Source of the DNA: Delphinus delphis
Lineage: Eukaryota; Chordata; Mammalia; Artiodactyla; Delphinidae
Assembly (NCBI RefSeq): GCF_949987515.2
Contig: NC_082687.1
Coordinates: forward strand, 24,350,148-24,414,147
Direction of reading: 5' to 3'
DNA: 64,000 bases
The translations under genes were made by a program, and so were the position numbers. The notes under the pieces are model-generated. The model was given only the letters and a program-made list of their open reading frames with translations. It made no database searches and was not told where the DNA came from. Positions 1 to 12,660 of the stretch are shown here, one piece after another; the stretch's first letter is position 1, and every line of letters begins with the position of its first letter.

Positions 1-1260
1 ACACAAAAGACCCCGAATAGCTAAAGCAACACTGAGAACGAAAAACAGAGCTGGAGGAATCAGGCTCCCTGACTTCAGACTATACTGCAAAGCTACAGTA
101 ATCAAGACAGAATGGTACTGGTAGAAAAACAGAAATATAGCTCAATAGAACAGTATAGAATGCCCAGAGATAAACCCATCCACATACGGTCACCTTATCT
201 TTGACAAAGGAGGCAAGAATATACAATGGAGAAAAGACAGCCTCTTCAATAAGTGATGCTGTGTAAACTGGACAGCTACATGTAAAAGAATGAAATTAGA
301 GCACTCCCTAACACCGTATACAAAAATAAACTCAAAATGGATTAAAGACCAAAGTGTAAGGCCAGACACTATTACACTCTTAGGGGAAAAGATAGGCAGA
401 ACACTCTATTACAAATCACAGCAAGATCCTTCTTGACCCACATCCTAGAGAAATGAAATAAAACCAAAAATAAACTAATGGGTCATAATGAAACTTAAAA
501 TGTTTTGCACAGCAAAAGAAACCATAAACAAGAAGAAAAGACAACACTCAGAATGGGAGAAATTATTTGCAAACAAAACAACTGACAAAGGATTAGTCTC
601 CAAAATATACAAGCAGCTCATGCAGCTCAGTATCAAAATAACAATCAACCCAATCCAAAAATGGGCAGAAGATCTAAATAGACATTTCTCCAAAGAAGAT
701 ATCCTGATTGCCAACAAAAACATGAAATGATGATCAACATCACTAATCATTAGAGAAAGGCAAATGAAAACTACAATGACCTCACACTGGTCAGATTGGC
801 CATCATCGAAAAATCTACAAACAATAAATGCTGGAGAGGGTGGAGAAAAGGCAACCCTCTTGCACTGTTGGTGGGAGTGTAAATTGATAGAGCCACCATG
901 GAGAACAGCATGGAGGTTCCTTAAAAAACTAAAAATACAACTACCATATGACCCAGCAATCCCACTACTGGGCATATATCTTGAGAAAACCATAATTCAA
1001 AAGGAAGCATGTACCACAATGTTCATTGCAGCACTATTTATAATAGCCAGGACATGGAAGCAACCTAAGTGTCCATTGACAGATGAATGGATAAAGAAGA
1101 TGTGGCACATATATATAATGGAATATTACTCAGCCATAAAAAGAAACAAAATTGAGTTATTTGTAGTGAGGTGGATGGACACAGAGTCTGTCATACAACG
1201 TGAATTAAGTCAGGAACAGAAAAACAAATACTGTTCTAACACATATTTATGGAATCTAAA
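1..1260 (+). pseudogene. L1 ORF2 C-terminal remnant
   Basis: Translated pieces at 488-730 and 764-1321 match the L1 ORF2 C-terminal region (for example the peptides [17 protein letters not shown] and [15 protein letters not shown]). The expected reading frame is interrupted by stops and frameshifts, including a shift close to the ORF2 end, so no functional protein is possible. The reverse transcriptase and endonuclease domains lie upstream of the window or are absent. Confidence 0.85.
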
Positions 1261-1625
1261 AAAAGAAAAAAATGGTTCTGAAGAACCTAGGGGAAGGACA
1301 GGAATAAAGATGCAGATGTAGAGAGTGGACTTGAAGACATGGGGAGGGGGAAGGGTAAGCTGGGATGAAATGAGAGTGGCATGGACATATATACACTACC
1401 AAATGTAAAACAGATAGCTAGTGGGAAGCAGTCACATAGCACAGGGAGATCAGCTCCATGCTTTGTGACCACCTAGAGGGGTGGGTTAGGGAGGATGGGA
1501 GGGATACGCAAGAGGGAGGAGATATGGGGATATAAGTATATGTATATCTGATTCACTTTGTTTTACAGCAGAAACTAACACAACAATGTAAACAAATTAT
1601 ACTCCAATATTTTATTTTTTAAAAA
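1..1625 (+). mobile_element. L1 retrotransposon, 3' end (truncated by window edge)
   Basis: Sequence from base 1 is closely similar to 7680-9310 of the second L1 in this window (same ORF2 C-terminal text, same 3' UTR with the TGTGGCACATATAT and GATCAGCTC blocks). It represents the ORF2 tail, 3' UTR and a degenerate A-rich end near 1606-1650. It has more substitutions than the second copy, so it is probably older. The left boundary lies outside the window, so no target-site duplication can be checked. Confidence 0.9.
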
Positions 1626-1639
1626 CAAAATAAAGAGCT

Positions 1640-2158
1640 ATCAAAGAAAAAAAGAAATCTGGATCTATACTAAGGAAAAAATAGCACCAGGAATGGTAAT
1701 TATGTGGGTAAATATAAAAGGCTTGTATTCCTATTTTTAAGGTTAAAAAAGAAATATCTGTCCAAAGAAAAAACAGAAATACATACTGAGATTTATAATA
1801 TATGTGGAGTGTATGCACAAAGTCTGGGAGGGAAAAATAAAAGTATATTGTTAAGGTTTTTATACTACACATGAAGTGGTATAATATTAACTGAAGATAC
1901 ACTATGGCAAGCTAAAAATACTCCAACTCTAAAGTAAGCACCAGAAGAGATAAAAGTTATACCTAATAAGCCAATAGCAAAGAAAAGAAAATGGAAGAAA
2001 TTAAATACTCAATCCAAAAGAAGAGCAAACAAATAAAAAGAACAAAAAATAGATGGGACAATTGCTAAAACAACTGGTGATGACTCTTAAACCCAACTGG
2101 ATCAGTAATCACATGAAATGGAAAGGGTCTAAACATCTCAATTAAAAGTCATAGGTTA
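1640..2158 (+). mobile_element. Old L1M element, left half (split by younger L1)
   Basis: A+T-rich sequence whose right end reads like the start of an L1 ORF2 endonuclease domain (CCCAACTGGATCAGTAATCACATG...CTAAACATC). It continues at 9334 after removing the L1 at 2159-9318 and one copy of the duplicated target: the frame across the join reads L-N-I-S-I-K-S-H-R-L, the usual L1 ORF2 text. The left boundary with the first L1 is uncertain. Confidence 0.65.
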
Positions 2159-4184
2159 GAGCTTCCAGGAAGATGGTAGAAGAATAAGACGCGGAGATCA
2201 CCTTCCTCCCCACAGATACACCAGAAATACACCTACACATGGAACAACTCCTACAAAACACCTACTGAACACTGGCAGAAGACCTCAGACTTCCCAAAAG
2301 GCAAGAAACCCCCCACGTACCTGGGTAGGGCAAAAGAAAAAAAAATAAACAGAAACAAAAGAATAGGGACAGGACCTGCACCAGTGGGAGGGAGCTGTGA
2401 AGGAGGAAAGGTTTCCACGCACTAGAAGTCCCTTCGCGGGCGGAGACTGCAGGTGGCAGAGGGGGAAGCTTCGGAGCCGCGGAGGAGAGCACAGCAACAG
2501 GGGTGCGGAGGGCAAAGCAGAGAGATTCCCGCACAGAGGATCAGGGCCGACCAGCACTCACCAGCTCGAGAGGCTTGTCTGCTCCCCCGCCAGGGCGGGC
2601 GGGGCTGGGAGCTGAGGCTCGGACTTCGGTAGGAGCGCCGGGAGAGGACTGGGGTTGGCAGCGTGAACACAGCCTGCAGGGGGTTAGTGCGCCACGGCTA
2701 GCCGGGAGGGAGTCCGGGGAAAAGTCTGGACCTGACGAAGAGGCAACAGACTTTTTCTTCCCTCTTTGTTTCCTGGTGCGCGAGGAGACGGGATTAAGAG
2801 CTCTGCTTAAAGGAGCTCCAGAGACGGGTGCGAGCCGTGGCTAGAAGCGCAGACCCCAGAGACGAGCATGAGATGCTAAGGCTATTGCTGCTGCCACCAA
2901 GAAGCCTGTGTGTGAGCACAGGTCACTCTCCACACCTCCGCTCCCGGAGCCTGTGCAGCCGGCCACTGCCAGGGTCCCGGGATCCAGGGACAACTTCCCC
3001 GGGAGAACGCATGGCGCGCCTCAGGCTGGTGCAACGTCACGCCGGCCTCTGCCACCGCAGGCTCGCCCCGCACTCCGTGCCCCTCCCTCCCCCTGGCCTG
3101 AGTGAGCCGGAGCCCCCGAATCAGCGGCTCCTTTAACCCTGTCCTGTCTGAGTGATGAACAGACGCCCTCCGGCAACCTACACGCAGAGGCGGGGCCAAA
3201 TCCAAAACTGAGCCCCTGGGAGCTGTGAGAACAAAGAAGAGAAAGGGAAATCTCTCCCAGCAGCCTCAGAAGCAGCGGATTAAAGCTCCACAATCAACTT
3301 GATGTACCCTGCATCTGTGGAATACATGAATAGACAACGAATCATCCCAAATTGAGGAGGTCAACTTTGACAGCAAGATTTATGATTTTTTCCCCTTTTC
3401 CTCTTTTTGTGTGTATGTGTATGCTTCTGTGTGAGATTTTGTCTGTATAGCTTTGCTTCCACCATTTGTCCTAGGGTTCTATCCGTCTTTTTCTTTTTTT
3501 CTTAATAATTTTTTTAATTTTAATAACTTTATTATATTTTATCTTTATTTTATTTTACTTTATCTTCTTTCTTTTTTTCTTCCTTCCCTCCTTCCTTCCT
3601 TCCTTCCTCACTCCCTCCCTCCCTCCCTCCTTTCTTTCTTTCTACTTCGACTAATTCTTTCTACTTTTTCTCCCTTTTATTCTGGGCCCTGTGGATGAAA
3701 GGCTCTTGGTTCTGCAGTCAGGAGTCAGTGCTGTGCCTCTGAGGTGGGAGAGCCAACTTCAGGACACTGGTCCACAAGAGACCTCCCAGCTCCACATAAC
3801 ATCAAATGGCGAAAATCTCCCAGAGACCTCCATCTCAACACCAGCACCCAGCTTCACTCAACGACCAGCAAGTTACAGTGGTGGACATCCTATGCCAAAC
3901 AACTAGCAAGACAGGAACACAACCCCACCCATTAGCAGAGAGGCTGCCTAAAAGCATAATAAGTCCACAGACACCCCAAAACACACCACCAGACGTGGAC
4001 CTGCCCACCAGAAAGACAAGTTCCAGCCTCACCCACCAGAACACAGGCACTAGTTCCCTCCACCAGGAAGCCTACACAACCCACTGAACCAACCTTAGCC
4101 ACTGGGGACAGACACCAAAAACAACAGGAACTACGAACCTGCAGCCTGCAAAAAGGAGACCCCAAAGACAGTAAGATAAGCAAA
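2159..4184 (+). promoter_or_regulatory. L1 5' UTR / internal promoter region
   Basis: Region between the L1 5' end and the first ORF1 ATG. It contains a G+C- and CpG-rich block (about 2430-3200), a T-rich stretch, and a pyrimidine tract. The L1 5' UTR normally holds the internal RNA polymerase II promoter; activity of this copy is not shown by sequence alone. Apparent ORFs here on both strands come from CpG-rich, stop-poor sequence and are not genes. Confidence 0.6.
3566..3648 (+). repeat. CCTT/CCCT pyrimidine microsatellite in L1 5' UTR
   Basis: A nearly pure C/T run: TTCCT and TCCC units, then CTTT units, inside the L1 5' UTR. It looks like local expansion of a T/C-rich segment that exists in the element. 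Confidence 0.8.
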
Positions 4185-5076
4185 ATGAGAAGACAGAAAA
4201 ACACACAGCAGATGAAGGAGCAAGACAAAAACCCAACAGACCTAACGAATGAAAAGGAAATAGGCAGTCTACTTGAAAAAGAATTCAGACTAATGAGAGT
4301 AAAGATGATCCAAAATCTTGGAAATTGAATGGACAAAATGCAAGAAACATTTAACAAGGACCTAGAAGAACTAAAGATGAAACAACCGATGATTAACAAC
4401 ACAATAAGTGAAATTAAAAATACTCTAGATGGGATCAATAGCAGAATAACTGAGGCAGAAGAACAGATAAGTGATCTGGAAGATAAAATAGTGGAAATGA
4501 CTACTGCAGAGCAGAATAAAGAGAAAAGAATGAAAAGAACTGAGGACAGCCTCAGAGACCTCTGGGACAACATTAAACGCACCAACATTCGAATTATAGG
4601 GGTTCCAGAAGAAGAAAAGAAAAAGAAAGGGACTGAGAAAATATTTGAAGAGATTATAGTTGAACACTTCCCTAATATGGGAAAGGAAATAGTTAATCAA
4701 GTCCAGGAAGCACAGAGAGTCCCATACAGGATAAATCCAAGGAGAAATACGCCAAGACACATATTAATCAAACTCAAAAATTAAATACAAAGAAAACATA
4801 TTAAAAGCAGCAAGGGAAAGACAACAAATAACACACAAGGGAATCCCCATAAGGTTAACAGCTGATCTTTCAGCAGAAACTCTGCAAGCCAGAAGGGACT
4901 GGCAGGACATATTTAAAGTGATGAAGGAGAAAAACCTGCAACCAACATTACTCTACCCAGCAAGGATCTCATTCAGATTTGATGAAGAAATTAAAACCTT
5001 TACAGACAAGCAAAAGCTGAGAGAGCTCAGCACCACCAAACCAGCTTTACAGCAACTGCTAAAGGAACTTCTCTAG
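4185..5076 (+). pseudogene. L1 ORF1 (RNA-binding protein), disrupted
   Basis: ATG at 4185 starts the L1 ORF1 frame (MRRQKNTQQMKEQDKN). ORF1p is the coiled-coil, RNA-binding L1 protein. An in-frame TGA lies at 4326-4328, after which the same frame is open from 4329 (heptad-rich coiled coil, then the RRM-like segment containing IRIIGVPEEE) to 4784. A small deletion near 4776-4780 shifts the frame (stop at 4782). The remainder of ORF1 can be followed in another frame to the normal-looking stop TAG at 5074-5076. The protein is therefore broken at two places. Confidence 0.85.
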
Positions 5077-5134
5077 GCGAGAAACACAAGAGAAGGAAAA
5101 GACCTACAATAACGAACCCAAAACAATTAAGAAA

Positions 5135-8100
5135 GTGGGAATAGGAACATACATATCGATAATTACCTTAAATGTAAATGGACTAAATGCTCCCACCAAA
5201 AGACACAGATTGGCTGAATGGATACAAAAAGAAGACCCATATATTTGCTGTCTACAAGAGACCCACTTCAGACCTAGAGACACATAAAGACTGAAAGTAA
5301 GGGGATGGAAAAAGATATTTCATGCAAATGGAAACCAAAAGAAAGCTGGAGTAGCAATTCTCATATCAGACAAAATAGACTTTAAAATAAAGAGTATTAC
5401 AAGAGACAAAGAAGGACACTACATAATGATCAAGGGATCGATCCAAGAAGAAGATATAACAATTGTAAATATTTATGCACCCAACATAGGAGCACCTCAA
5501 TACATAAGGCAAATACTAACAGCCATAAAAGGGGAAATTGACAGTAACACATTCATAGTAGGGGACATTAACACCCCACTTTCACCAATGGACAGATCAT
5601 CCAAAATGAAAATAAATAAGGAAACACAAGCTTTAAATGATACATTAAACAAGATGGTCTTAATTGGTATTTATAGGACATTCCATCCAAAAACAAAAGA
5701 ATACACATTTTTCTCAAGTGCTCATGGAATATTCACCAGGATAGATCATATCTTGGGTCACAAGTCAAGCCTTGGTAAATTTAAGAAAATTGAAATTGTT
5801 TCAAGTATCTTTTCTGACCACAACGCTATGAGACTAGATATCAATTACAGGATAAGATCTGTAAAAAATACAAACACATGGAGGCTAAACAATACACTAC
5901 TTAATAACGAAGTGATCACTGAATAAATCAAACAGGAAATTTAAAAATACCTAGAAACAAATGACAATGGAGACACGACGACCCAAAATCTATGGGATGC
6001 AGCAAAAGCAGTTCTAAGAGGGAAGTTTATAGCCATACAATCCTACCTTAAGAAACAGGAAACATCTCGAATAAACAACCTAACCTTCCACCTAAAGCAA
6101 TTAGAGAAAGAAGAACAAAAAAACCCCAAATTTAGCAGAAGGAAAGAAATTATAAAGATCAGATCAGAAATAAATGAAAAAGAAATGAAGGAAAAGATAG
6201 CAAAGATCAATAAAACTAAAAGGTGGTTCTTTGAGAAGATAAACAAAATTGATAAAGCATTAGCCAGACTCATCAGGAAAAAAAGGGAGAAGACTCAAAT
6301 CAATAGAATTAGAAATGAAAAAGAAGTAACAACTGACACTGCAGAAATACTAAAGATCATGAGAGATTACTACAAGCAACTCTATGCCAATAAAATGGAC
6401 AACCTGGAAGAAATAGACAAATTCTTAGAAATGCACAGCCTGCCAAGACTGAGTCAGGAAGAAATAGAAAATATGAACAGACCAATCACAAGCACTGAAA
6501 TTGAAACTCTGATTAAAATTCTTCCAAGAAACAAAAGCCAAGGACCAGATGGTTTCACAGGCGAATTCTATCAAACATTTAGAGAAGTGCTAACACCTAT
6601 CCTTCTCAAATTCTTCCAAAATATAGCAGAGGGAGGAACACTTCCAAACTCATTCTACGAGGCCACCATCACCTTGATACCAAAACCAGACAAGGCTGTC
6701 ACAATGAAAGAAAACTATAGACCAATATCGCTGATGAACATAGATGCAAAAATCCTCAACAAAATACTAGCAAACAGAATCCAACAGCACTTTAAAAGGA
6801 TCATACACCATGATCAAGTGGGATTTATTCCAGGAATGCAAGGATTCTTCAATATACACAAAACAATCAATGTGATACACCATATTAACAAATTGAAGGA
6901 GAAAAACCATATGATCGTCTCAATAGATGCAGAGAAATCTTTTGACAAAATTCAACACCCATTTATGATAAAATCCCTGCAGAAAGTAGGCATAGAGGGA
7001 ACTTTCCTCAACATTATAAAGGCCATATATGACAAACCTACAGCCAACATCGTCCTCAATGGTGAAAAACTGAAACCATTTCCACTAAGATCAGGAACAA
7101 GACAAGGTTGCCCACCCTCACCACTCTTATTCAACATAGTTTTGGAAGTTTTAGCCACAGCAATCAGAGAAGAAAAGGAAATAAAAGGAATCCAAATCGG
7201 AAAAGAAGAAGTAAAGCTGACACTGTTTGCAGATGACATGATACTATACATAGAGAATCCTAAAGATGCTATCAGAAAACTACTAGAGCTAATCAATGAA
7301 TTTGGTAAAGTAGCAGGATACAAAATTAATGCACAGAAATCTCTGGCATTCCTATACACTAATGATGAAAAATCTGAAAGTGAAATCAAGAAAACACTTC
7401 CATTTACTATTGTAACAAAAAGAATAAAATATCTAGGAATAAACCTACCTAAGGAGACAAAAGACCTGTATGCAGAAAATTATAAGACACTGATGAAAGA
7501 AATTAAAGATGATACAAATAGATGGAGAGATATACCATGTTCTTGGATTGGAAGAATCAACATTGTGAAAATGACTCTACTACCCAAAGCAATCTACAGA
7601 TTCAATGCAATCCCTATCAAACTACCACTGCCATTTTTCACAGATCTAGAACAAAAAATTTCACAATTTGTATGGAAACACAAAAGACCCTGAATAGCCA
7701 AAGCAATCTTGAGAACAAAACACAGAGCTGGAGGAATCAGGCTCCCTGACTTCAGACTATACTACAAAGCTACAGTAATCAAGACAGTACGGTACTGGCA
7801 CAAAAACAGAAATATAGATCAATGGAACAGGATAGAAAGCCCACAGATAAACCCACACACATATGGTCACCTTATCTTTGATAAAGGAGGCAGGAGTGTA
7901 CAGTGGAGAAAGCACAGCCTCTTCAATAAGTGGTGCTGGGAAAACTGGACAGGTATATGTAAAAGTATGAGATTAGATCACTCCTAACACCATACACGAA
8001 AATAATCTCAAAATGGATTAAAGACCTAAATGTAAGGCCAGAAACTATCAAACTCTTAGAGGAAAACATAGGCAGAACACTCTATGACATAAATCACAGC

Positions 8101-8948
8101 AAGATCCTTTCTGACCCACCTCCCAGAGAAATGGAAATAAAAACAAAAATAAACAAATGGGACCTAATGAAACTTCAAAGCTTTTGAACAGCAAAGGAAA
8201 CCATAAACAAGACCAAAAAACAGCCCTCAGAATGGGAGAAAATATTTGCAAATGAAGCAACTGACAAAGGATTAATCTCCAAAATATCCAAGCAGCTCAT
8301 GCAGCTCAATATCAAAAAAACAATCAACCCAATCCAAAAATGGGCAGAAGACCTAAATAGACATTTCTCCAAGAAGATATACAGACTGCCAACAAACACA
8401 TGAACGAATGCTCAACTTCATTAATCATTAGCGAAATGCAAATCAAAACTACAATGAGATATCATCTCACACCAGTCAGAATGGCCATGATCAAAAAATC
8501 TACAAACAATGAATGCTGGAGAGGGTGTGGAGAAAAGGGAACCCTCTTGCACTGTTGGTGGGAATGTAAATTGATAAAGCCACTATGGAGAACAGTATGG
8601 AGTTTCCTTAAAAAACTACAAATAGAACTACCATATGACCCCGCAATCCCACTACTGGGCATATACCCTGAGAAAACCATAATTCAAAAAGAGTCATGTA
8701 CCACAATGTTCATTGCAGCTCTATTTACAATAGCCTGGAGATGGAAACAACCTGAGTGTCCATCATCGGATGAATGGGTAAAGAAGATGTGGCACATATA
8801 TACAATGGAATATTACTCAGCCATAAAAAGAAACGAAATTGAGCTATTTGTAATGAGGTGGATGGACCTAGAGTCTGTCATACAGAGTGAAGTAAGTCAG
8901 AAAGAGAAAGACAAATACCGTATGCTAACACATATATATAGAATGTAA
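5135..8948 (+). pseudogene. L1 ORF2 (endonuclease-reverse transcriptase), disrupted
   Basis: ORF2 would encode the APE-like endonuclease and reverse transcriptase. The start position reads GTG at 5135 rather than ATG. Endonuclease text is present at 5426-5926 (VNIYAPN, SDHNAMRLD). The longest open piece (6185-7693, 502 codons) carries the RT domain with [20 protein letters not shown] and the catalytic FADD motif at 7226-7237. In-frame stops lie at 5285 (TAA), 5924 (TAA), 5942 (TAA), 7691 (TGA) and 8185 (TGA, probably from a Cys codon). Single-base deletions near 7983 and 8371 shift the frame. The ORF2 end is the TAA at 8946-8948. Several stops look like single-base changes, so the copy is inactive but not ancient. 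Confidence 0.9.
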
Positions 8949-9333
8949 GAAAAAAAATGTCATGAAGAAACTAAGGGTAAGACAGGAATAAAGACACAGA
9001 CCTACTAGAGAATGGACTTGAGGATATGGGGAGGGGGAAGGGTAAGCTGTGACAAAGCGAGAGAGAGGCATGGACATATATACACTACCAAATGTAAGGT
9101 AGATAGCTAGTGGGAAGCAGCCGCATAGCACAGGGAGATCAGCTCGGTGCTTTGTGACTGCCTGGAGGGGTGGGATAGGGAGGGTGACGCAAGAGGGAAG
9201 AGATATGGGAACATATATATATGTATAACTGATTCACTTTGTTATAAAGCAGAAACTAACACACATTGTAAAGCAATTATACTCCAATAAATATGTAAAT
9301 TGTTAATTGTACAAAAAAAAAAGTCATAGGTTA

Positions 9334-10505
9334 TCACATTGACAAAAATAAGCAAAACCCAACTATATGCTACCTACAATTGACGCTCTTGAAATATAAA
9401 GACAGAAATAAATCAACAGTAAAAGGATGGGAGAAAATATGTTAACACTAATCAAAAGAAAGGGAGAGTGGTTATATTAATAAGAAAGTAGATTTTGGAA
9501 CAAAGATTATCACCAAGGATAAAGAAAGACATTTCATAATGACAAAAGGAACAGTTCATGAGGAAGACACAACAGTCCTAAATGCTTATGTGCTCAGTAA
9601 CAGAGCTTCAAAATGAAAGGGAAACAAAGACTGAAAGAACTGCAAGAAGAAACAGGAAAATCCCTAATACATTCAGAACTGTCAATATTTATTCCTCTCT
9701 CAATAACTGATAGAACAAGTGACTGAAACTCAGTAAAGATGGAAGACTGAATGACACTATATAACAAATCAACCTAATCAACATTTATAGAACACTCCAC
9801 TCAACAACAGCAAAATTGTACACAGAATGTTTACCAAGATAGACCATTTTCCTACCCATAAAGAACTCTCAAAAAATTTTAAGAGATTATGCTCTCTGAC
9901 TACAATGGAATTGAATTAGAATCAACAGAAAGGCTTTTTAAAAATCCCCAAGCAACTGGACACTTCTAAATAACCTGTTGGTCAAGAAGAACTCAAAGGG
10001 GAAATTAGAGAGTACTTTGAACTGAATGAAATTGAAATCACAACGTTTCAGATTTTGTAGGATGTGGCTAAAAGCAGTACTATGGGGGAAATGTATATTG
10101 CTAAATGCCTACATTAGAAAAAGAGGAAGGTCCCAAATTAATGACCTTGGGCTCCATTGTAAGAAACTGGCTAAATCAGAGCAAATTAAACCGAAAGTAA
10201 GCAGAAAAGAGTAAACAATAAAGAGCAGAAGGGAAATCAACTAAATAAAAAACAGAAAAACATTTGAGAAAATTAATGAAACGAAGAACTGGTTCTTTGA
10301 GAAAACCAATAAAATTGATAAACCTACAGCCACATTGATCAGGAAATAAGACAGAAGGCACAAACTGTCAATATTAGGAATAAGAGAAGTAACAATACTA
10401 CAGATTCTATAGAATGAAAGGATAACAAGGCAATATCATGAACAACTTTATGTCAACAGATGAAATGGACAAATTCCTTGAAAAACATAGGCTACTAGAG
10501 TTCAC
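9334..10505 (+). mobile_element. Old L1M element, right half (ORF2 region)
   Basis: Continuation of the L1M interrupted at 2158. It follows L1 ORF2 from the endonuclease (KERHFIMTKGTVHEEDTT-like text at 9520) through the spacer region (GTCAAGAAGAACTC at 9982, AAGCAGTACTATG at 10072) toward the start of the RT region, with many substitutions and indels. Only short frames remain (10026-10214). No coding potential. Confidence 0.8.
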
Positions 10506-10862
10506 AGCTGTCGCTTCTCCAGAGCATTGTTCTTGGCAGAATGGGACCTGTCTACCTGGGGGCTTGTGTCTCCCTAGGGGGCAACCTGCAAATAATAACC
10601 GATACGTGGGTTAAAAAAAATCATTCCACCCCACCTCACCGTCGCCTCAAGTTGGGACCAATTCTGTGGTGCAATTCATGCTCTAGAGGCCCCTGTGGGA
10701 TCAGACTGAAGGTAGTCTCCAGCTTACATCCTTACTTAGCTTTGTTCTCTTGCCTTATCCTGCTTCCCTCACTCTCCTTCCCTAAGAGTACTCTTTCAAT
10801 AAATTAATTGGCCAAGGATCTCTGCCTTGAGCTCTGTTTATTGGCAGCCTGACCTAAGACAA
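10506..10862 (+). mobile_element. LTR-like repeat with poly(A) signal (family unsure)
   Basis: A G+C-richer block ending in an AATAAA signal (10798-10803) followed about 50 bases later by GACCTAAGACA. This layout resembles the 3' part of an ERVL-type solo LTR. I cannot name the family and see no internal viral genes next to it. Confidence 0.4.
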
Positions 10863-10933
10863 GGCACAGGAGGGAAGCTGGAAGGCACCTTCCTTGCCAT
10901 TCCTGTCTGCATCCCCCCAGTGATGACCCCTTA

Positions 10934-11357
10934 TGTTATGAATTAAATTGTGTCCCCCTAATAGATGTTAAAGTCCTAACCCCCAGTACCTCTGAATGGG
11001 GCCTTAAATGAAAATAAGGTGTTGGCAGTTGTGTGAGTTAAGATGAAGTAGACCCTAATCCAACATGACTGGTGTCCTTATGAAAGGGGGAAATATGGAC
11101 GCAGAGACAGACATGCTTGGAGGGAATATGATGTGAAGACACAGGGAGAACGCCATCTACAAACCAAGAAAAGAACTCCCGAGCTTACCAGAACTAGGGG
11201 AGAAGCCCAGAACAGATTCTCCCTCAGAAGGAGCCAACCCTGCCCATGCTTTGATTTCAGTCTTCTGGCCGCCAGAACTGTGAGAGAATACATTTCTGTT
11301 GTTTTAAGCCCCCTAGTTTGTGGTACTTTGCTATGGCAGCCCTAGGAAACTAATGCA
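10934..11357 (+). mobile_element. MLT1-like (MaLR) solo LTR
   Basis: Starts TGTTATGAATTAAATTGTG and ends TAATGCA. It contains the familiar MaLR-type blocks GTGTCC, AAAGTCCTAACCCCCAGTACC, GACTGGTGTCCTTATG, AGAACTGTGAGAGAATA and TTTCTGTTGTTTTAAGCC. It is a non-coding solo LTR; no retroviral genes accompany it. The subfamily is from memory only. Confidence 0.65.
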
Positions 11358-12054
11358 TCCTGTCAGTAGCAGTTGGTTCCAGTCTTGTTTTCTCCCAGCA
11401 CGCCCATAATCAACTTCATGTCACCATCTGGGAGGTATCCACACCAGCTGGGCAACGACTGCGTCTCCACAGTTCCACCAGGGCTCTTTAGTCAGCCTCT
11501 AGGTTTTGGTAACCCCAACTCCCCTTGTCCCCCAATTCCCAGGGATGGGAGCTGCTTCCTGCAATCGCTATCTTACTTCAATAATCTTTTTTCCCTTTTT
11601 CAGTTTCCCAATACCCATTTAACTAATTCCTTATATTTAATTTGCTCTGTGGAAATAGGAAATAGCTACTCTTTATTTAACAATTAATTAATAAATAGAA
11701 TTTCTTTATTTCTGACAAGACCCCAGAGTGATAACCATTTCATTCAGAGGAAAAGCCGAAGTCTGTAACATAGTTTATAAAATCCTATGCAATGCGGGAC
11801 GCCGGCTACTTGTCTGCCCTCATTTCTTGTCATTTCCTCTATCACCCACTCGGCTCCAGCTGCATTGGTCTCTCTGCTAATCCTTAAACATACCAAGCAT
11901 GCTTGTTTTATGGCCTTTGACTTGCTGTTCCCTGTGCTTACAGACATTCGCATGCATGTTTGTAAGTGAGCAGAGGCTCACTGCTTCAAGCCTCTGTCCA
12001 AGTATCTATGCCCCAGTCTCTGCCCGTACCTCAGGAGACTCCTTTCCTGACAAT
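11358..12054. other. Intergenic, no gene seen
   Basis: Unique-looking sequence between the LTR and the Tigger-like fragment. Short open frames (11373-11687, 11787-11969) show no recognisable domain. No RNA gene or promoter signature found. Confidence 0.6.
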
Positions 12055-12366
12055 GTACACTCACCCCTGGTATCCACAGGGGATTGGTTCCAGGATGCCT
12101 GGATACCAAAATCCATAGATTCTCAAGTCCTTTATACAAAATGGCATAGTATTTGCATATAACACATGCACATCCTCCCACAGGCTTTAAATCATCTCGA
12201 TTACTTATACCACTCAGTATAATGTAAATGCTATATAAATAGTTGCCGGCATGGCAACTTCAAGTTTTGCTTTTTGGAACTTTCTGGAATTTCTTAAAAA
12301 TATTTTCAATGGCAATTAGTGGAATTCCCGGATGCAGAACCTGGAGATACAGACGGCCAACTATAT
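12055..12366. mobile_element. Tigger-type (TcMar) DNA transposon relic
   Basis: Reads TGGTATCCACAGGGGATTGG near the left end and ACGGCCAACTA near the right end; the ends are diverged inverted versions of each other (GTTGGCC...TATC on the reverse strand). The internal text GGCATAGTATTTGCATATAA is characteristic of a common Tigger-derived MITE. It has no transposase frame. Confidence 0.6.
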
Positions 12367-12469
12367 ATAAAATTACTATTTCGCTCAACCCCTGCACACT
12401 TTCCCCATGACCCCCTTTCCCTACAGCACTCATCATCTTCTGGCATACTCTCAAGCTACTTGCTATCTG

Positions 12470-12590
12470 CCTCTCCAGTGGAACACGAGCTCCATGAAAG
12501 AAATTTTGCTCTCTGATGTGTCCCCAGCACCCAGAACAGGATCTGGCACCCAGCAGGTGTCAACTTCTGAAAGAAAGACTGAATAACTAC
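12470..12590 (+). repeat. L2 3'-end fragment
   Basis: Contains GAGCTCCATGAAAG, TGTCCCCAGCACCCAGAACAG and ATCTGGCACCCAGCAGGTG, the usual sequence of the 3' end of ancient LINE2. Confidence 0.6.
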
Positions 12591-12660
12591 AGAAAAACCC
12601 CTACAAGCAGCCCTACCACTGTCATCAGCGTACCTGAACTGTAACCAGTCTTTAGTTTTT

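Larger units (their letters stand above)
2159..9318 (+). mobile_element. Full-length L1 retrotransposon with intact TSD
   Basis: About 7.16 kb: 5' UTR beginning with the AGATGG...AAGACGCGGAGATCACC block, ORF1 and ORF2 remnants, 3' UTR and a short A-tail. It is bounded by a perfect 15-bp direct repeat (AAAAGTCATAGGTTA at 2144-2158 and 9319-9333). The pre-insertion site reads TT/AAAA, the expected L1 endonuclease target. It sits inside an older L1M in the same orientation. Both ORFs carry stops and frameshifts, so this copy cannot retrotranspose on its own. Its 5' UTR is CpG-rich around 2430-3200, so it could keep some promoter activity about 14 kb upstream of HHIP. Confidence 0.95.

Noticed and set aside
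1455..1480. GLI-like GACCACCTA in the first L1
   Set aside because: It is part of the L1 3' UTR repeat consensus, not a gene-specific element, and has a mismatch.
6185..7693. 502-codon open frame as a functional gene
   Set aside because: It is the reverse transcriptase part of a dead L1 ORF2; the same frame has stops on both sides.
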